A stretch of DNA of 37,255 nt from a virus: positions 1 to 37,255 of the IMG/VR virus record IMGVR_UViG_3300025127_000104; one strand, given 5' to 3'. The notes under the pieces were generated by a model. The model did not search any database and was not told where the DNA came from. It saw only the letters and a list, made by a program, of their open reading frames with translations. Made by a program: the position numbers and the translations under genes. This document shows, piece after piece, positions 14,172 through 24,283 of this stretch (positions within the stretch are counted from its first letter, which is position 1; each line of letters begins with the position of its first letter).

Positions 14172-15044
14172 ATGGGATTATTAGACAATCAAACTCAATT
14201 ACAATACCAAAACTCAGGTAATCTTGGTGGTTATCAATTTACTTCATTAAGCGATATAATAAATCAGTTTATAATAGCTTATGTTGGAGAAAACAAAATA
14301 ATATCAAAAATAAAAAGAACAGATGTTGCTTTTCATGCTCAAAGAGCTTTACAAGAGTTATCATTTGATACTTTTAAATCTACAAAAGCTCAAGAAATAG
14401 AAGTACCAGAAAATCTTCAAATGTTGTTACCTCAAGATTACGTTAACTATGTTAAATTATCTTGGAGTGACGCTGCTGGTATTGAGCATGTTTTATACCC
14501 AGCTATTAAAACATCAAATCCTAAAAATATAAAACAAAAAGCTGACGGAACCTATAACTTAACCGCTAGTGATGAGTTAGATTTTGAAACAGAATCAGAC
14601 ACTTGGACATCTTATAAATCACACATGCCTGGTGATAATGTTGATAGATATGATGATGGTACTTATGATTTAATTATAGGTGAAAGGTATGGTATAGATC
14701 CACAGTATGCTCAAGTTAATGGTAACTTTTATATTGATGAGCTTGTTGGTAAAATACATTTTAGCTCTAACGTTGGTGGTAAAACTTTAATACTAGAATA
14801 TATAAGTGATAGTTTAGGTACTGACGATGAAATGAAAGTTCATAAGTTTGCTGAAGAAGCTATGTATAAATATATTGCTCATGCAATATTAGCTACTAGA
14901 GCTAACACGCCAGAATATTTAGTTGCTAGATTTAAAAAAGAAAAATCAGCTGCTATTAGAAAAGCTAAGTTAAGATTATCAAATATTAAATTAGAAGAAA
15001 TAACACAAATACTTAGAGGTAAATCTAAGAGAATAAAACACTAA
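14172..15044 (+). CDS. Putative tail tubular A / P22 gp4-like adaptor
   Basis: This encodes 290 residues. The N-terminal part (TSLSDIINQFIIAYVGENKIISKIKRTDVAFHAQRALQELSFDTFK) and the C-terminal helices (HKFAEEAMYKYIAHAILATRANTPEYLVARFKKEKSAAIRKAKLRL) enclose a strand region (PQDYVNYVKLSW; GKIHFSSNVGGKTLILEYIS). Helices flanking a small beta-domain, with a basic C-terminal helix, match the adaptor fold of T7 gp11 and P22 gp4, which form the ring below the portal. The gene lies three bases after adaptor 1 and three before the nozzle gene, matching the gene order of podoviruses. Confidence 0.7.
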   Translation: MGLLDNQTQLQYQNSGNLGGYQFTSLSDIINQFIIAYVGENKIISKIKRTDVAFHAQRALQELSFDTFKSTKAQEIEVPENLQMLLPQDYVNYVKLSWSDAAGIEHVLYPAIKTSNPKNIKQKADGTYNLTASDELDFETESDTWTSYKSHMPGDNVDRYDDGTYDLIIGERYGIDPQYAQVNGNFYIDELVGKIHFSSNVGGKTLILEYISDSLGTDDEMKVHKFAEEAMYKYIAHAILATRANTPEYLVARFKKEKSAAIRKAKLRLSNIKLEEITQILRGKSKRIKH

Positions 15045-15047
15045 AGT

Positions 15048-18000
15048 ATGCCAGAGATAAAACAGGGTTTTTCGTCAGGTCGTATGAATAAAGATCTTGA
15101 TGAAAGATTAATACCTAACGGTGAATATAGAGATGCTATGAATATACAAGTGTCAACTTCAGATGACTCTGACGTTGGTGTTGTGCAAAACGTTTTAGGT
15201 AACGTAAAGCTTTCTAATATTCCAACAGATCCTTTTAGTGTTTTAAAATGTGTAGGTACTATTAGTGACGAAAAAACAAACTCTGTTTACTGGTTTACAA
15301 CAAATGAAAACGAATCTATAGAACTACTTGATGGTGAGTTTACTGTACCTGAAAACGCTTTACCAACGCCAGACAACTGGGGGACTAGAGCTCAAAATTT
15401 AAGTTCTGCTTTTCAGAATTTAAGAATAGACACTATAGCTGAATTTTCAGTTAATCAAACAAACCCAGTTGTTGTTGATGTTTACAACGTAGACATACAC
15501 GTTGACTATACTGATTTATTTGGTTTTTTTCCAGTTACACCTATAGACTCAATACAAACTTTTGATTTAAACTTTAATCAAGAAGAAGTTATTTACATAA
15601 AAGAAAATATGGAAATAATTGTTTTTTGTGATGATGGTTCTGGTGAGTTTATAAACTCTGTGTTAGGTTTAAATTTAAAAGTTCAAGAAATAATTGGTAA
15701 TAAAATTATTTTTAATAAACCAATAGCGCCTACACAACTAATACCACAAGGTACTACTTTAGTAGGTTTTAGATTTAAGTCTTCAAGAGCTTTAAACTTT
15801 ATTTCTAAAAATATAATTACTGCTATTTCTATTATTGATGATTTTTTATTTTGGACAGATAATTTTTCTGAACCAAAAAAAATTAATATAAATGACTGTA
15901 AAAGAGGTACGTTAGATTTTACTACACCTACGAAGCTAATAGTTGAAGATAGAGATATAAGTATAAACAGTAATATTTACTTAGAAGAAAAACACATAAC
16001 AGTAATAAAACCTTCACCTTTAAATCCTTTGTTTGTAAAAACAGAATCTGCCGCTCAAAAAAATACAAACTTTATTGCTCACAAAACTACGGGTACTAAT
16101 GGTGTAACAAACTCTACTAATTTTGTTTCATCAGGTACAACTTTGTTACAGCCAGGCCAAACACACTGGATGTCTATTATAAATCAACAAAACTCTTTGT
16201 TAGATATAAACAATGGTGATGTTTTACTTTTAAAATCTATTTCAACTAACATTGGCGCAAGTGTTTCTGCAGGTGTCTTTCCTGTTGTAGATGCTGAGAT
16301 TAGAGCTATTGTAAATAATTTTTCTTTTACAGTACCAAACGCAGCTGGTATTGGTCAACAAATAAATATAAACATAACTATACAAGCTATATCTCCAGAC
16401 ACGCCTGTTGGAACAAACCTTGTTTTTGCCGGCTCACTAGAAGAAAAAGAAAATAATTTATTTGAAGATAAATTTGTAAGGTTTAGTTATAGGTGGAAAT
16501 ATAAAGACGGTGAGTATTCTACTTTTGCACCTTTTACTACTGTAGCTTTTGATCCTGGTATATTTAATTTACATCCTACAGTTGGTTATAACTTAGCTAT
16601 GGAAAATACAGCTTATAATATAACACTTCAAGATTTTATTACTCCAGATTTACCAGATGATGTTATTGAGTTAGATCTTTTATATAAAGACTCTGTTTCT
16701 CCAAACATATATATTGTTGACAGTTTAAAATACAAAGACACTAACCCAAATAGTGGGCTTAACCCTTGGAGATCACAAGGTTCTACAGCTGATTTAGTAG
16801 ATGCTGGTATTTTAACTAACTCAATAAACTCAGATATACAAGGATCTTACTCTTTAAAATCAGAGTCTATATTTAAAATATTACCTTCAAATCAATTAAT
16901 AAGAACTTTTGATGATGTACCTAGAAAGGCTAAGTCTTTAGATATAACCGCTAATAGATTAATATATGGTAACTACGTTAAAGACTATAACCTTGTAAAA
17001 ACAGCTAATGAAAAATGGGATTTTTTAGTTGATCAATTTACAACTATAAAATACCTTGCGGAAACAAAATCTAATAGAATAGGTGCTCCATCTATAAAGT
17101 CATTAAGAGAATATCAAATAGGTATTGTTTATAGAGATACTTACGGAAGAGAAACTCCTGTGTTTACAAATTCTGAAGCTAGCCATAGAGTACCTAAAAC
17201 AAAATCTAGTCAAACTAGTAAATTAAGAATAAACCCAGGTAATCACCCTACAAACAAAGAAATAGAGTATTACAAGTTTTATATAAAAGAAAGTTCTAAC
17301 GAATATTACAACATGGTTGTTGATAGGGTTTACAACGCTGAAGATGGTAATGTTTGGTTAAGTTTTCCTTCAGCTGAAAGAAATAAAATAGACGAAGATA
17401 CTTATCTAATATTAAAAAAAGGTAGAGGTCAAAACAATGTTGTTGAAGATACTACTAAATATAAAGTTTTAGCTATATCTAACAACGCGCCTGATTTTGT
17501 AAAAACAAGAAAAGCTTTATTAGGTAAACTTCCATTATCACCACAGACTATACATTTCCCAGCTAATAATGAGTTAGATCAAACTTTTGACGGTGCAACT
17601 ACAGTTAGAACACCAGTTAACTTTTCTAACTCTAACGTTGACTTAGAAGCTGTTGATAGTTTTACTATTATCTTAGATAATGACGATGTTAGTACTGATG
17701 GTTTACGAGATAAATACGCAACGTTAAACTTTGGAGATTTATTTTCTAGTGAAATAACAAACGTAAACACAAGGTATAGAATAAGATTTGTAAATGAGTC
17801 TAAAAACTTAAAATCAAGATTTTACAACGTAGTATCAGTAATGCAAGTAACTGCTCGTGCAGAGTTAGAACAAACACCTCAAATAGCTTTTAACCACGAA
17901 AGTGATGAAGGTAGATTTAACTTTGTTCTAGAGCAACCTATAAGACCTGATACTGGTGGTGAAGCAAATTCGTTAGGTCATTTTATAATGAACACTACTG

Positions 18001-20648
18001 GTGCTGTAGATGGTAGTTCTACTTTAAACTCAAATTGTTTTATTGAGTTTTATGACTATAAAGTTAGAAATAAACCTGAGTTTGATGGTAGATTTTTTGT
18101 AAAAATATTTAAAGATGTTTTAATAACAGAGCAAGTTTTACCTACTCAAGCAAACAATAAAAGACAAGTTATAGCTTCAAGAAGCTTACATTATATAAAT
18201 GGCACTAATTTTGATTTAGGATCTTCTATAAGTAATAGTTCTGTAAACGGTACGATAAGTTCAAATACTACTGACTTTGATACTTTAGAGCATTGGAAAA
18301 GATTTGCAACTCAAAACGGTAGTGAGTTAGCTAAAGGAAGGTGGTTTGTTGATGAAGCTTATTATTACGCTAAAGCGGAGCCACCAACTACAAGTTCTAG
18401 CTCTACACTTGTGTGTAGCTCTGATACGCACGATGACTTAGATTTTGGTTTAGGTGGTGCTATAGGCGTAGCTTTTACTGCTGCTAGTACTTTAAGTAGT
18501 AATTTACCTGATTTTAGAAATAAAGGTGTTAGAGCTACTACTGATTACGCTTCAGATTTACCTGCGAATATAAGAGTAGGTACACCTATAGAAAACGCTC
18601 AAAGCAGTATTGATATAGCTTATAGTTATATATCTAACTCTGATTACGATCCGTTACCATCGCAAGATCTTGACATGTTATTTAGTTTTAAACCTGGTAA
18701 TTTTATACAGTTTAATTCAGACACTACTGTGTATAAAATAATTGCTGTTTCTTCAGCTAACTATGTAAACGCTAATTTAAATACAAGCACAGGTATCTCT
18801 TCAAACGCGCATAGCTCTTCTATAAATCTTGAACAACAAAGAAGAGTTGTTTTTAGACTTCATTTAGATAAAGATTTTACAACTGATCCTATTGCTAGCT
18901 CTGCAACTACACCAACACCAGACAATAATAGTCTTAACTTTAGAGTGTTTGCTTCTTTTTCTTCAGCATTAGATGATGAAAATGAAATACCAGATTTTCC
19001 AGCTATATTTGAAACAGAGCCAAAAGAAGATGTTGATTTAGATATATATTACGAAGCTAGTCAAAATTATCCTTTAAAATTTACAAAACAAAACGCTCAA
19101 CTTTATATACCTATTGGAACAGAAGTAAAAGCACATAACAGTTTAGGCATAACAAATGCTGGTTCTACTTTAGATCAAAATGGTACTAATGCAATGATAA
19201 TAGCTAATCATGTTGAAGGTTATATAACTATTACTAATGTAAATAATTCTAATTCACTACTATTATTTCATGGAGATCTTTTAGAATTAACACATCCATT
19301 ACATAAAACTAAATTAACAATAGCTATTGATCACCCAAGCGGTCCTGGTTCTTTTTATAGCGATACTGAAGAAGTAAGAATTAATCCTAGCGCTGGCGGT
19401 GATAAACAATTAAACTGGTTTAACTGTTTTTCTTTTAGTAACGGTGTAGAGTCTGATAGAATAAGAGATACTTTTAATCTTCCTAGACTAGATAAAGGTG
19501 TTAAAGTTTCTACTGTAACTGAAAAAGCTTATGGAGAACAAAGACTTGAAGGTGGTTTGATATTTTCCGGGATATATAACGGTAAAAATAGTATTAATAA
19601 TTTAAATCAATTTATATCAGCTGAAGGTATAACAAAAGATTTAGATCCTACTTATGGTAGTATACAAAAGCTTTTTGCAAGAAACAGTGATTTAGTTGCT
19701 CTTTGTGAAGATAAAATAGTTAAAATATATGCTGATAAAGATATACTTTTTAACGCTGACGGTAATACTCAGTTAACGGCAAGTAATAGGGTTTTAGGTC
19801 AAGCTCAACCTTTTATAGGTGATTATGGTATATCTCAAAATCCAGAAAGCTTTTCTAAAGAAAGCTATAGAGCTTATTTTACAGACAAACAAAGAGGTGC
19901 TGTACTTAGACTTTCCATGGACGGTTTAACAAACATATCTGATTATGGTATGAAAGACTGGTTTAAAGATAGGTTGAAAAATGCCAGAACTTTAATAGGC
20001 TCTTATGATGATAAAAAATCAGAATATAATTTAACTTTAGAAATTTTACCAACGTCAAAAGTAAAAGAGCAACACACGGTAACATATAAAGAATCAGTTA
20101 ATGGTTGGTCTAGCTTTAAATCTTTTATACAAGAGCTAGGCGGTAGTGTGTCAAACGACTATTATACTTTTAAACAAGGTCAAATATATAAACACCACAT
20201 TGAAGGTATTCACAATACTTTTTATTCAGATATTACAGACGCTGAATCAACTGAATCTAGTGTGACTTTTATATTTAATGAATCTCCTAGTTCTATTAAA
20301 AACTTTAAAACTTTAAACTACGAAGGAACTCAAAGTAAAGTTAGGCAAGATAATCAAATGTACACTGGTTATTATAACTTGCAAGATAAAGAAGGTTGGT
20401 TTGCTGAGTACGTGCAAACAGATCAAGATATTGGTGCTGTAAACGAGTTCAGAAAAAAAGAAAACAAATGGTTTAATTATATAAAAGGAAGAACTGGTTT
20501 AAATGAAGGTAGTAATATTAATGTTGGTGATGTTGTAGATATAGATACAGATAAATTTAATTTTCAAGGTTTAGGTAGCAGTAACGACTATACAGGTTTA
20601 GTTTCTGTACAAAAACTAATAATAAAAGACTCAAATGACACAGACTAA
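15048..20648 (+). CDS. Giant tail nozzle / stabilisation protein
   Basis: This encodes 1866 residues. The N-terminus (KQGFSSGRMNKDLDERL, then IPNGEYRDAMNIQVSTSDD) and the C-terminal segment (DLVALCEDKIVKIYADKD, then QPFIGDYGISQNPESF, YRAYFTDKQRGAVLRLSMDG) are patterns I recall as conserved in marine phage stabilisation proteins. They fit the T7 gp12 / P22 gp10 role of a beta-propeller nozzle that plugs the adaptor ring and stabilises packaged DNA. The central region is almost all beta-strand and is far longer than in T7 or P22 (about 470 to 800 residues), so extra beta-domains, perhaps fibre-docking, have been inserted. There are no signal or membrane segments. Its 3' end overlaps the next gene by 14 bases. 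Confidence 0.75.
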   Translation: MPEIKQGFSSGRMNKDLDERLIPNGEYRDAMNIQVSTSDDSDVGVVQNVLGNVKLSNIPTDPFSVLKCVGTISDEKTNSVYWFTTNENESIELLDGEFTVPENALPTPDNWGTRAQNLSSAFQNLRIDTIAEFSVNQTNPVVVDVYNVDIHVDYTDLFGFFPVTPIDSIQTFDLNFNQEEVIYIKENMEIIVFCDDGSGEFINSVLGLNLKVQEIIGNKIIFNKPIAPTQLIPQGTTLVGFRFKSSRALNFISKNIITAISIIDDFLFWTDNFSEPKKININDCKRGTLDFTTPTKLIVEDRDISINSNIYLEEKHITVIKPSPLNPLFVKTESAAQKNTNFIAHKTTGTNGVTNSTNFVSSGTTLLQPGQTHWMSIINQQNSLLDINNGDVLLLKSISTNIGASVSAGVFPVVDAEIRAIVNNFSFTVPNAAGIGQQININITIQAISPDTPVGTNLVFAGSLEEKENNLFEDKFVRFSYRWKYKDGEYSTFAPFTTVAFDPGIFNLHPTVGYNLAMENTAYNITLQDFITPDLPDDVIELDLLYKDSVSPNIYIVDSLKYKDTNPNSGLNPWRSQGSTADLVDAGILTNSINSDIQGSYSLKSESIFKILPSNQLIRTFDDVPRKAKSLDITANRLIYGNYVKDYNLVKTANEKWDFLVDQFTTIKYLAETKSNRIGAPSIKSLREYQIGIVYRDTYGRETPVFTNSEASHRVPKTKSSQTSKLRINPGNHPTNKEIEYYKFYIKESSNEYYNMVVDRVYNAEDGNVWLSFPSAERNKIDEDTYLILKKGRGQNNVVEDTTKYKVLAISNNAPDFVKTRKALLGKLPLSPQTIHFPANNELDQTFDGATTVRTPVNFSNSNVDLEAVDSFTIILDNDDVSTDGLRDKYATLNFGDLFSSEITNVNTRYRIRFVNESKNLKSRFYNVVSVMQVTARAELEQTPQIAFNHESDEGRFNFVLEQPIRPDTGGEANSLGHFIMNTTGAVDGSSTLNSNCFIEFYDYKVRNKPEFDGRFFVKIFKDVLITEQVLPTQANNKRQVIASRSLHYINGTNFDLGSSISNSSVNGTISSNTTDFDTLEHWKRFATQNGSELAKGRWFVDEAYYYAKAEPPTTSSSSTLVCSSDTHDDLDFGLGGAIGVAFTAASTLSSNLPDFRNKGVRATTDYASDLPANIRVGTPIENAQSSIDIAYSYISNSDYDPLPSQDLDMLFSFKPGNFIQFNSDTTVYKIIAVSSANYVNANLNTSTGISSNAHSSSINLEQQRRVVFRLHLDKDFTTDPIASSATTPTPDNNSLNFRVFASFSSALDDENEIPDFPAIFETEPKEDVDLDIYYEASQNYPLKFTKQNAQLYIPIGTEVKAHNSLGITNAGSTLDQNGTNAMIIANHVEGYITITNVNNSNSLLLFHGDLLELTHPLHKTKLTIAIDHPSGPGSFYSDTEEVRINPSAGGDKQLNWFNCFSFSNGVESDRIRDTFNLPRLDKGVKVSTVTEKAYGEQRLEGGLIFSGIYNGKNSINNLNQFISAEGITKDLDPTYGSIQKLFARNSDLVALCEDKIVKIYADKDILFNADGNTQLTASNRVLGQAQPFIGDYGISQNPESFSKESYRAYFTDKQRGAVLRLSMDGLTNISDYGMKDWFKDRLKNARTLIGSYDDKKSEYNLTLEILPTSKVKEQHTVTYKESVNGWSSFKSFIQELGGSVSNDYYTFKQGQIYKHHIEGIHNTFYSDITDAESTESSVTFIFNESPSSIKNFKTLNYEGTQSKVRQDNQMYTGYYNLQDKEGWFAEYVQTDQDIGAVNEFRKKENKWFNYIKGRTGLNEGSNINVGDVVDIDTDKFNFQGLGSSNDYTGLVSVQKLIIKDSNDTD

Positions 20649-21468
20649 TAATTTAGATAATAAATACACAGTAGATATAATCACAGATCCTACAGGTGGT
20701 GATGGTACACCTACAACTAGTGGTTACGAAAATAAATATATTATGAAGATAACACCTAAACCAGGTGAAGATATATTTGCTGGTGATTTTAAAATAGAAT
20801 CTTTGTCAAGCACCGTAGACAGCGATGTAACGCCAATTACACCTCACGGTGTAACTACATCTTACGATCACGTTGATGTAGCTACAGGCGCACAGGAAAA
20901 CACTAGTTATCAACTGTATACTTTTCCTGCTAGTGGAGCTTTACAAGCTAAAAATATAGAAACAATAGATATATATGAAGTTTACGCAGACACTGATGGT
21001 AATCCTACGAGTGTAAAAAATCCTACTGGTAAACCAGAAACTGAAGTTATATTTCACATAGAATTAGAAATAAATTTAACACAGTCTTTTTTATCTACAC
21101 CCGCGCTTACTTCAACTACTATAGATATAGATATTGATATGTTTAGTGGAGTTATTTTTGGTTGTACAGACTCAACTATGTTTAATTACAATTCAGCGGC
21201 TACAGTTGATGATGGTTCATGCGTTCCATATATTTACGGATGCACTGACACTAATGCTTTGAATTATAATCCTAACGCTAATACAAATGATGGTTCTTGT
21301 ATTGCTATTGTTTACGGCTGTACAGATCCAGCGGCTATTAATTATTTTCCAGGCGCTAATGTTGATGATGGTTCATGTTGTTTTATTGCGGGCTGTACAG
21401 ATCCAGCGGCAACAAACTATAATCCTAATGCTTGTATAGATGATGGTAGCTGTGTATTTCCTACTTAA
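20635..21468 (+). CDS. Tail-associated protein with four GCTD/DDGSC repeats
   Basis: This encodes 277 residues. The first 170 or so are strand-rich and acidic (KYTVDIITDPTGGDG; MKITPKPGEDIFAGDFKIESL; EVIFHIELEINLTQSFL). The last 100 carry four copies of a 21-residue repeat, GCTDxxAxNYNPxAnxDDGSC, each with a Cys at position 2 and at position 21. The same repeat is common at the ends of secreted, probably surface proteins of marine Bacteroidetes, and is also seen in virion proteins of marine phages. The paired Cys suggest disulfide-closed loops and the Asp-rich end suggests Ca2+ binding; both are inference. It overlaps the nozzle gene, so a distal tail or surface-binding role is likely. No signal peptide is present, as expected for a virion protein. 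Confidence 0.7.
   Translation: MTQTNNLDNKYTVDIITDPTGGDGTPTTSGYENKYIMKITPKPGEDIFAGDFKIESLSSTVDSDVTPITPHGVTTSYDHVDVATGAQENTSYQLYTFPASGALQAKNIETIDIYEVYADTDGNPTSVKNPTGKPETEVIFHIELEINLTQSFLSTPALTSTTIDIDIDMFSGVIFGCTDSTMFNYNSAATVDDGSCVPYIYGCTDTNALNYNPNANTNDGSCIAIVYGCTDPAAINYFPGANVDDGSCCFIAGCTDPAATNYNPNACIDDGSCVFPT
21160..21453 (+). repeat. Four 63-bp coding repeats (GCTD...DDGSC)
   Basis: Four in-frame 63-bp units run at 21160-21222, 21238-21300, 21316-21378 and 21391-21453. The spacers are 15, 15 and 12 bases, giving a period of 78, 78 and 75. Each encodes GCTD, then NY at residues 10-11 and (D/N)DGSC at the end. Base identity between units is moderate, so the array is old or under protein-level selection and not a recent slippage product. 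Confidence 0.9.
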
Positions 21469-21479
21469 AATAAAGTAAA

Positions 21480-23132
21480 ATGATAATAAAAAATATAGGT
21501 TTTTATTTAAAAGAAATTAATCAAGTTAAAAGCAATGATACTATAACTACAGAAACTTTTTCTGGCGATAGTACTGTTTTAACAACTTTAGCAGTAACTA
21601 ATACAACTAGTAGTTCTTTTATAACAGATGTTTATAAAGGAACTATAAAGTCTAATATTGATAACGTAATATTTACTAAAACATTTAAAGCTGATGTAAA
21701 TAGTTATTACGCAGAAGATCCTACAGTACAAATAACTGGTAATAATCAGTCTAATTATATTATAGAAGAATCTGAAAATGAAGAAATTATAGAGACAAGT
21801 GGTTTTATTGGTAATGTAACTAGTAGTTTAAACGCTAGCAGCTCATGCACTGTAGAATCTACAAAAGGTATATTACCAGGTATGCTAGTTGTTTCAAAAG
21901 ACGGCACAACGTTGGCTGAAAGTAATTTAGTTAGAGTTGTTTCAGTTGATGGTCCTATATCTTTAACTTTATCTAGCTCTAGTTTTTCTGCACCTGCAAA
22001 TACAAAACTTTTATTTAAAAGAGTTAGTGATAGTGGTAAAATATTTTTAAAAAGTTTTACTATAAAGTATAATAACTCTGAAAAATCTAGCTTAATAGAT
22101 AATGATACTATTGTTTTTACAAGATCAGTAATATCGGAACCTTCTACTACAAAGTCTATTAGATCTTTTTCAATGGACAAAAGCGAATTATCATCTATAT
22201 CACAACAAAGAAGTTTTAATATTGTAGGTGATGCAGGGGCTGTTTTTGATATAGTAATTACAAAGCTTGGTGAATTAACTGGTAGTAGTAGTGTAACAGA
22301 TAAAACTTACGATTTTACATCAGATACTTTTACAACAGCTTCAACATTGTTAGACAATGCTACTATTCCAGCTAGTGGTATTTATAGCGATACGGTTACT
22401 TTTCCATCAGTATCTTCTGATGATGACTATCAGTTTACTATTACAGCTGGTACTAGTTCAGCTTTAGATGCTAGTGAGTTTGGCTCTTCACCATCAACAC
22501 CAACGTTTACAATAACGCAAAGAGCTCAAAAAACAGTTACATTTACTTGCGTTTCTACTTCTAATAACGCTGATTTTTCTAGTAAAGGTAGCAATTTAGT
22601 TATAACTGGAAACACGGGTGACGTTGTTAACTTTGAACACTCTTTTGCTTTAGTAAGTACTGATGCTGATAATAAAGCTTTTAGTTTAATTAGACAGCCA
22701 TTGCTTTCTGATTTTGACAACATTGGAGCTAACGGCGTTGAAGTAGAGTTTAGTTCTTTAATATTTGATGTAGGTATAACAAAAGTAACTACAGTTGCTA
22801 CAACCGGTACTACAGCTGGACCTTACACAGCGGTTTCAGGTTTTAGTCTTCGTGGATTAAAAAAACATAGCACAGCTTCGAGAGCATCTAATATAACAAG
22901 TAATAACGCTCAAACAACAGATGATATTCCTTCTATAAGTTTAAGTACTTATACTGGAACATCTGGTGAAGGTACATATAATACAAATCAAGTGTTTGAA
23001 GCTGGAGAAGAAATAACTTTTAATACTTCTAAAAACGCAGAAGTAACAATTATTGGGTCTGTAATAATAGGCTCTGCTAATACAACTATAAGTCTAGAAC
23101 TTGATAATATAGTTGACGGAAATATAACTTAA
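21480..23132 (+). CDS. Beta-rich tail fibre-like protein
   Basis: This encodes 550 residues, dominated by Ser, Thr, Val and Gly with regular strand-turn spacing, no Cys-rich or membrane part and no enzyme motif. Segments such as RSFNIVGDAGAVFDIVITKLG and LVITGNTGDVVNFEHSFALVS look like diverged copies of one beta-module; 'f.v.Gd.GavF.i' modules recur in tail-fibre proteins of marine phages. A 'GKIFLKSFTIKYNNSE' segment and a 'ILPGMLVVSKDG' segment suggest further small beta-domains. It lies between the GCTD-repeat protein and a small conserved tail protein. A fibre or appendage is the likeliest role. Confidence 0.6.
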   Translation: MIIKNIGFYLKEINQVKSNDTITTETFSGDSTVLTTLAVTNTTSSSFITDVYKGTIKSNIDNVIFTKTFKADVNSYYAEDPTVQITGNNQSNYIIEESENEEIIETSGFIGNVTSSLNASSSCTVESTKGILPGMLVVSKDGTTLAESNLVRVVSVDGPISLTLSSSSFSAPANTKLLFKRVSDSGKIFLKSFTIKYNNSEKSSLIDNDTIVFTRSVISEPSTTKSIRSFSMDKSELSSISQQRSFNIVGDAGAVFDIVITKLGELTGSSSVTDKTYDFTSDTFTTASTLLDNATIPASGIYSDTVTFPSVSSDDDYQFTITAGTSSALDASEFGSSPSTPTFTITQRAQKTVTFTCVSTSNNADFSSKGSNLVITGNTGDVVNFEHSFALVSTDADNKAFSLIRQPLLSDFDNIGANGVEVEFSSLIFDVGITKVTTVATTGTTAGPYTAVSGFSLRGLKKHSTASRASNITSNNAQTTDDIPSISLSTYTGTSGEGTYNTNQVFEAGEEITFNTSKNAEVTIIGSVIIGSANTTISLELDNIVDGNIT

Positions 23133-23133
23133 T

Positions 23134-23496
23134 ATGGCAACAATAAATTTTCAAAATCCTTTAAACGTTTCTTGCCAGGTTGGTGATGAGGTGTATTATA
23201 CTTTAACGTCTAACTCCAGCGGTTTTACAACTTCAACTACTGGTAACTCTATAATACTAGTAGGTACTATAACTAGTATAACTGTTGGAGCAACGCAAAC
23301 AAGTATTTTTATACAAAACGGTTTATTACCACCTCAAGGTAGCAACCCGTATTTTATGTTTAGAAAGGCAAGGTCACATAACACGGACGGCGTTAAAGGT
23401 TATTATGCTGAAACAAAAATGGTAAACTCAGATTCAAAAAACAATAAAGTAGAGCTCTATGCAGTTAGTTCTGAAGTAGATGAAAGTAGTAAATAA
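23134..23496 (+). CDS. Small tail/structural protein, marine phage type
   Basis: This encodes 120 residues. It opens MATINFQNPLNVSCQVGDEVYYT and contains 'NPYFMFRKARSHNTDGVKGYYAETKMVNSDSKN' and 'VELYAVSSEVDESSK' at the very end. From memory, the pair 'GYYAxvkmxNxS...' and 'aELfaVgSEvxeSSK' is shared with structural proteins of marine T4-like cyanophages, where it sits in a tail or baseplate-region protein. Its presence here suggests a conserved peripheral tail component that is exchanged between phage types. It starts one base after the previous stop. Confidence 0.6.
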   Translation: MATINFQNPLNVSCQVGDEVYYTLTSNSSGFTTSTTGNSIILVGTITSITVGATQTSIFIQNGLLPPQGSNPYFMFRKARSHNTDGVKGYYAETKMVNSDSKNNKVELYAVSSEVDESSK

Positions 23497-23533
23497 AACT
23501 TAAAAAGTGTAACTATAATTAAAAAAGAAAAAT

Positions 23534-24265
23534 ATGGCAACAGGAAGTTTTCAAATAAATAAAAATAAAAAATCACCTTTTGAAAAAGAAGGTGAGGCTG
23601 GATATTTAGGTAAAGCCTCTGATTTTTTGTTTGGAACTAAATACAATGAAAGAGCTAAAAGAGCTTTTGAAGATAAACAAGCTGTAGAAGACTCTATAAA
23701 ACAGTTTGAGGGTTTAGATACTAGCAATTTGTATGCTGACTTTCAAAATTTAGCAGGTGGTGTAGGTAATGTTTACTCTGACATGGAAAATGTTTTTGAA
23801 GACGCTACTGTTGATCAAAGAGCTGCTCAGTTTCAAGCGCAGCAAGCTTCACAACAACAAGCTAATATACTAGACGCTATACAGTCTGGTGGTAGCTTTA
23901 GTGCTGGTAACATACAAGCTTTAGCTAATCAAGCACAGACAGGTGCTCAACAAGCAGCTGCTAGTATAGGTCAACAAGAAAGACAAAACCAAATGATGGC
24001 TATGCAAGAGTCTTCTAGACTTCAAGGTTTAGAAAGAGAAGGTGCTCGACAAGCTATGATGACTAGACTTGCTGGCGCTCAACAAGCTCAACAAATGCAA
24101 TTTCAAGGAGCTGCAGACGCTAGAAACTTAAAGTTTCAAAAAGTACAAGGTATTATGGCTGCAAGAGCTGGTCAAGCAGCAGCAAGTGAACAAGCTAGAG
24201 CTCAAGGTATACAAGCAACTACAGATTTCTTTGGTAATGTAATAGATGCGGTTCTTCCGGGTTAA
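23534..24265 (+). CDS. Putative internal virion (ejection) protein, Gln/Ala-rich
   Basis: This encodes 243 residues. After a basic start with a KKSPFEKEG segment, residues about 95-235 are a long Gln/Ala-rich amphipathic helix array (QFQAQQASQQQANILDAIQSGG; IQALANQAQTGAQQAAASIGQQERQ). It ends in a hydrophobic helix (TTDFFGNVIDAVLPG). This composition matches small ejection proteins of podoviruses (T7 gp14, P22 gp7 type), which leave the capsid first and insert in the outer membrane. The two genes that follow are also ejection-like, giving the usual set of three. The call rests on composition and order. Confidence 0.65.
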   Translation: MATGSFQINKNKKSPFEKEGEAGYLGKASDFLFGTKYNERAKRAFEDKQAVEDSIKQFEGLDTSNLYADFQNLAGGVGNVYSDMENVFEDATVDQRAAQFQAQQASQQQANILDAIQSGGSFSAGNIQALANQAQTGAQQAAASIGQQERQNQMMAMQESSRLQGLEREGARQAMMTRLAGAQQAQQMQFQGAADARNLKFQKVQGIMAARAGQAAASEQARAQGIQATTDFFGNVIDAVLPG

Positions 24266-24283
24266 TAAAATTAAAAATAAAAT

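Noticed and set aside
21755-22180. Reverse-strand frame of 141 residues inside the fibre-like gene
   Set aside because: Low-complexity antisense of Ser/Thr-rich codons; not credible as a gene.
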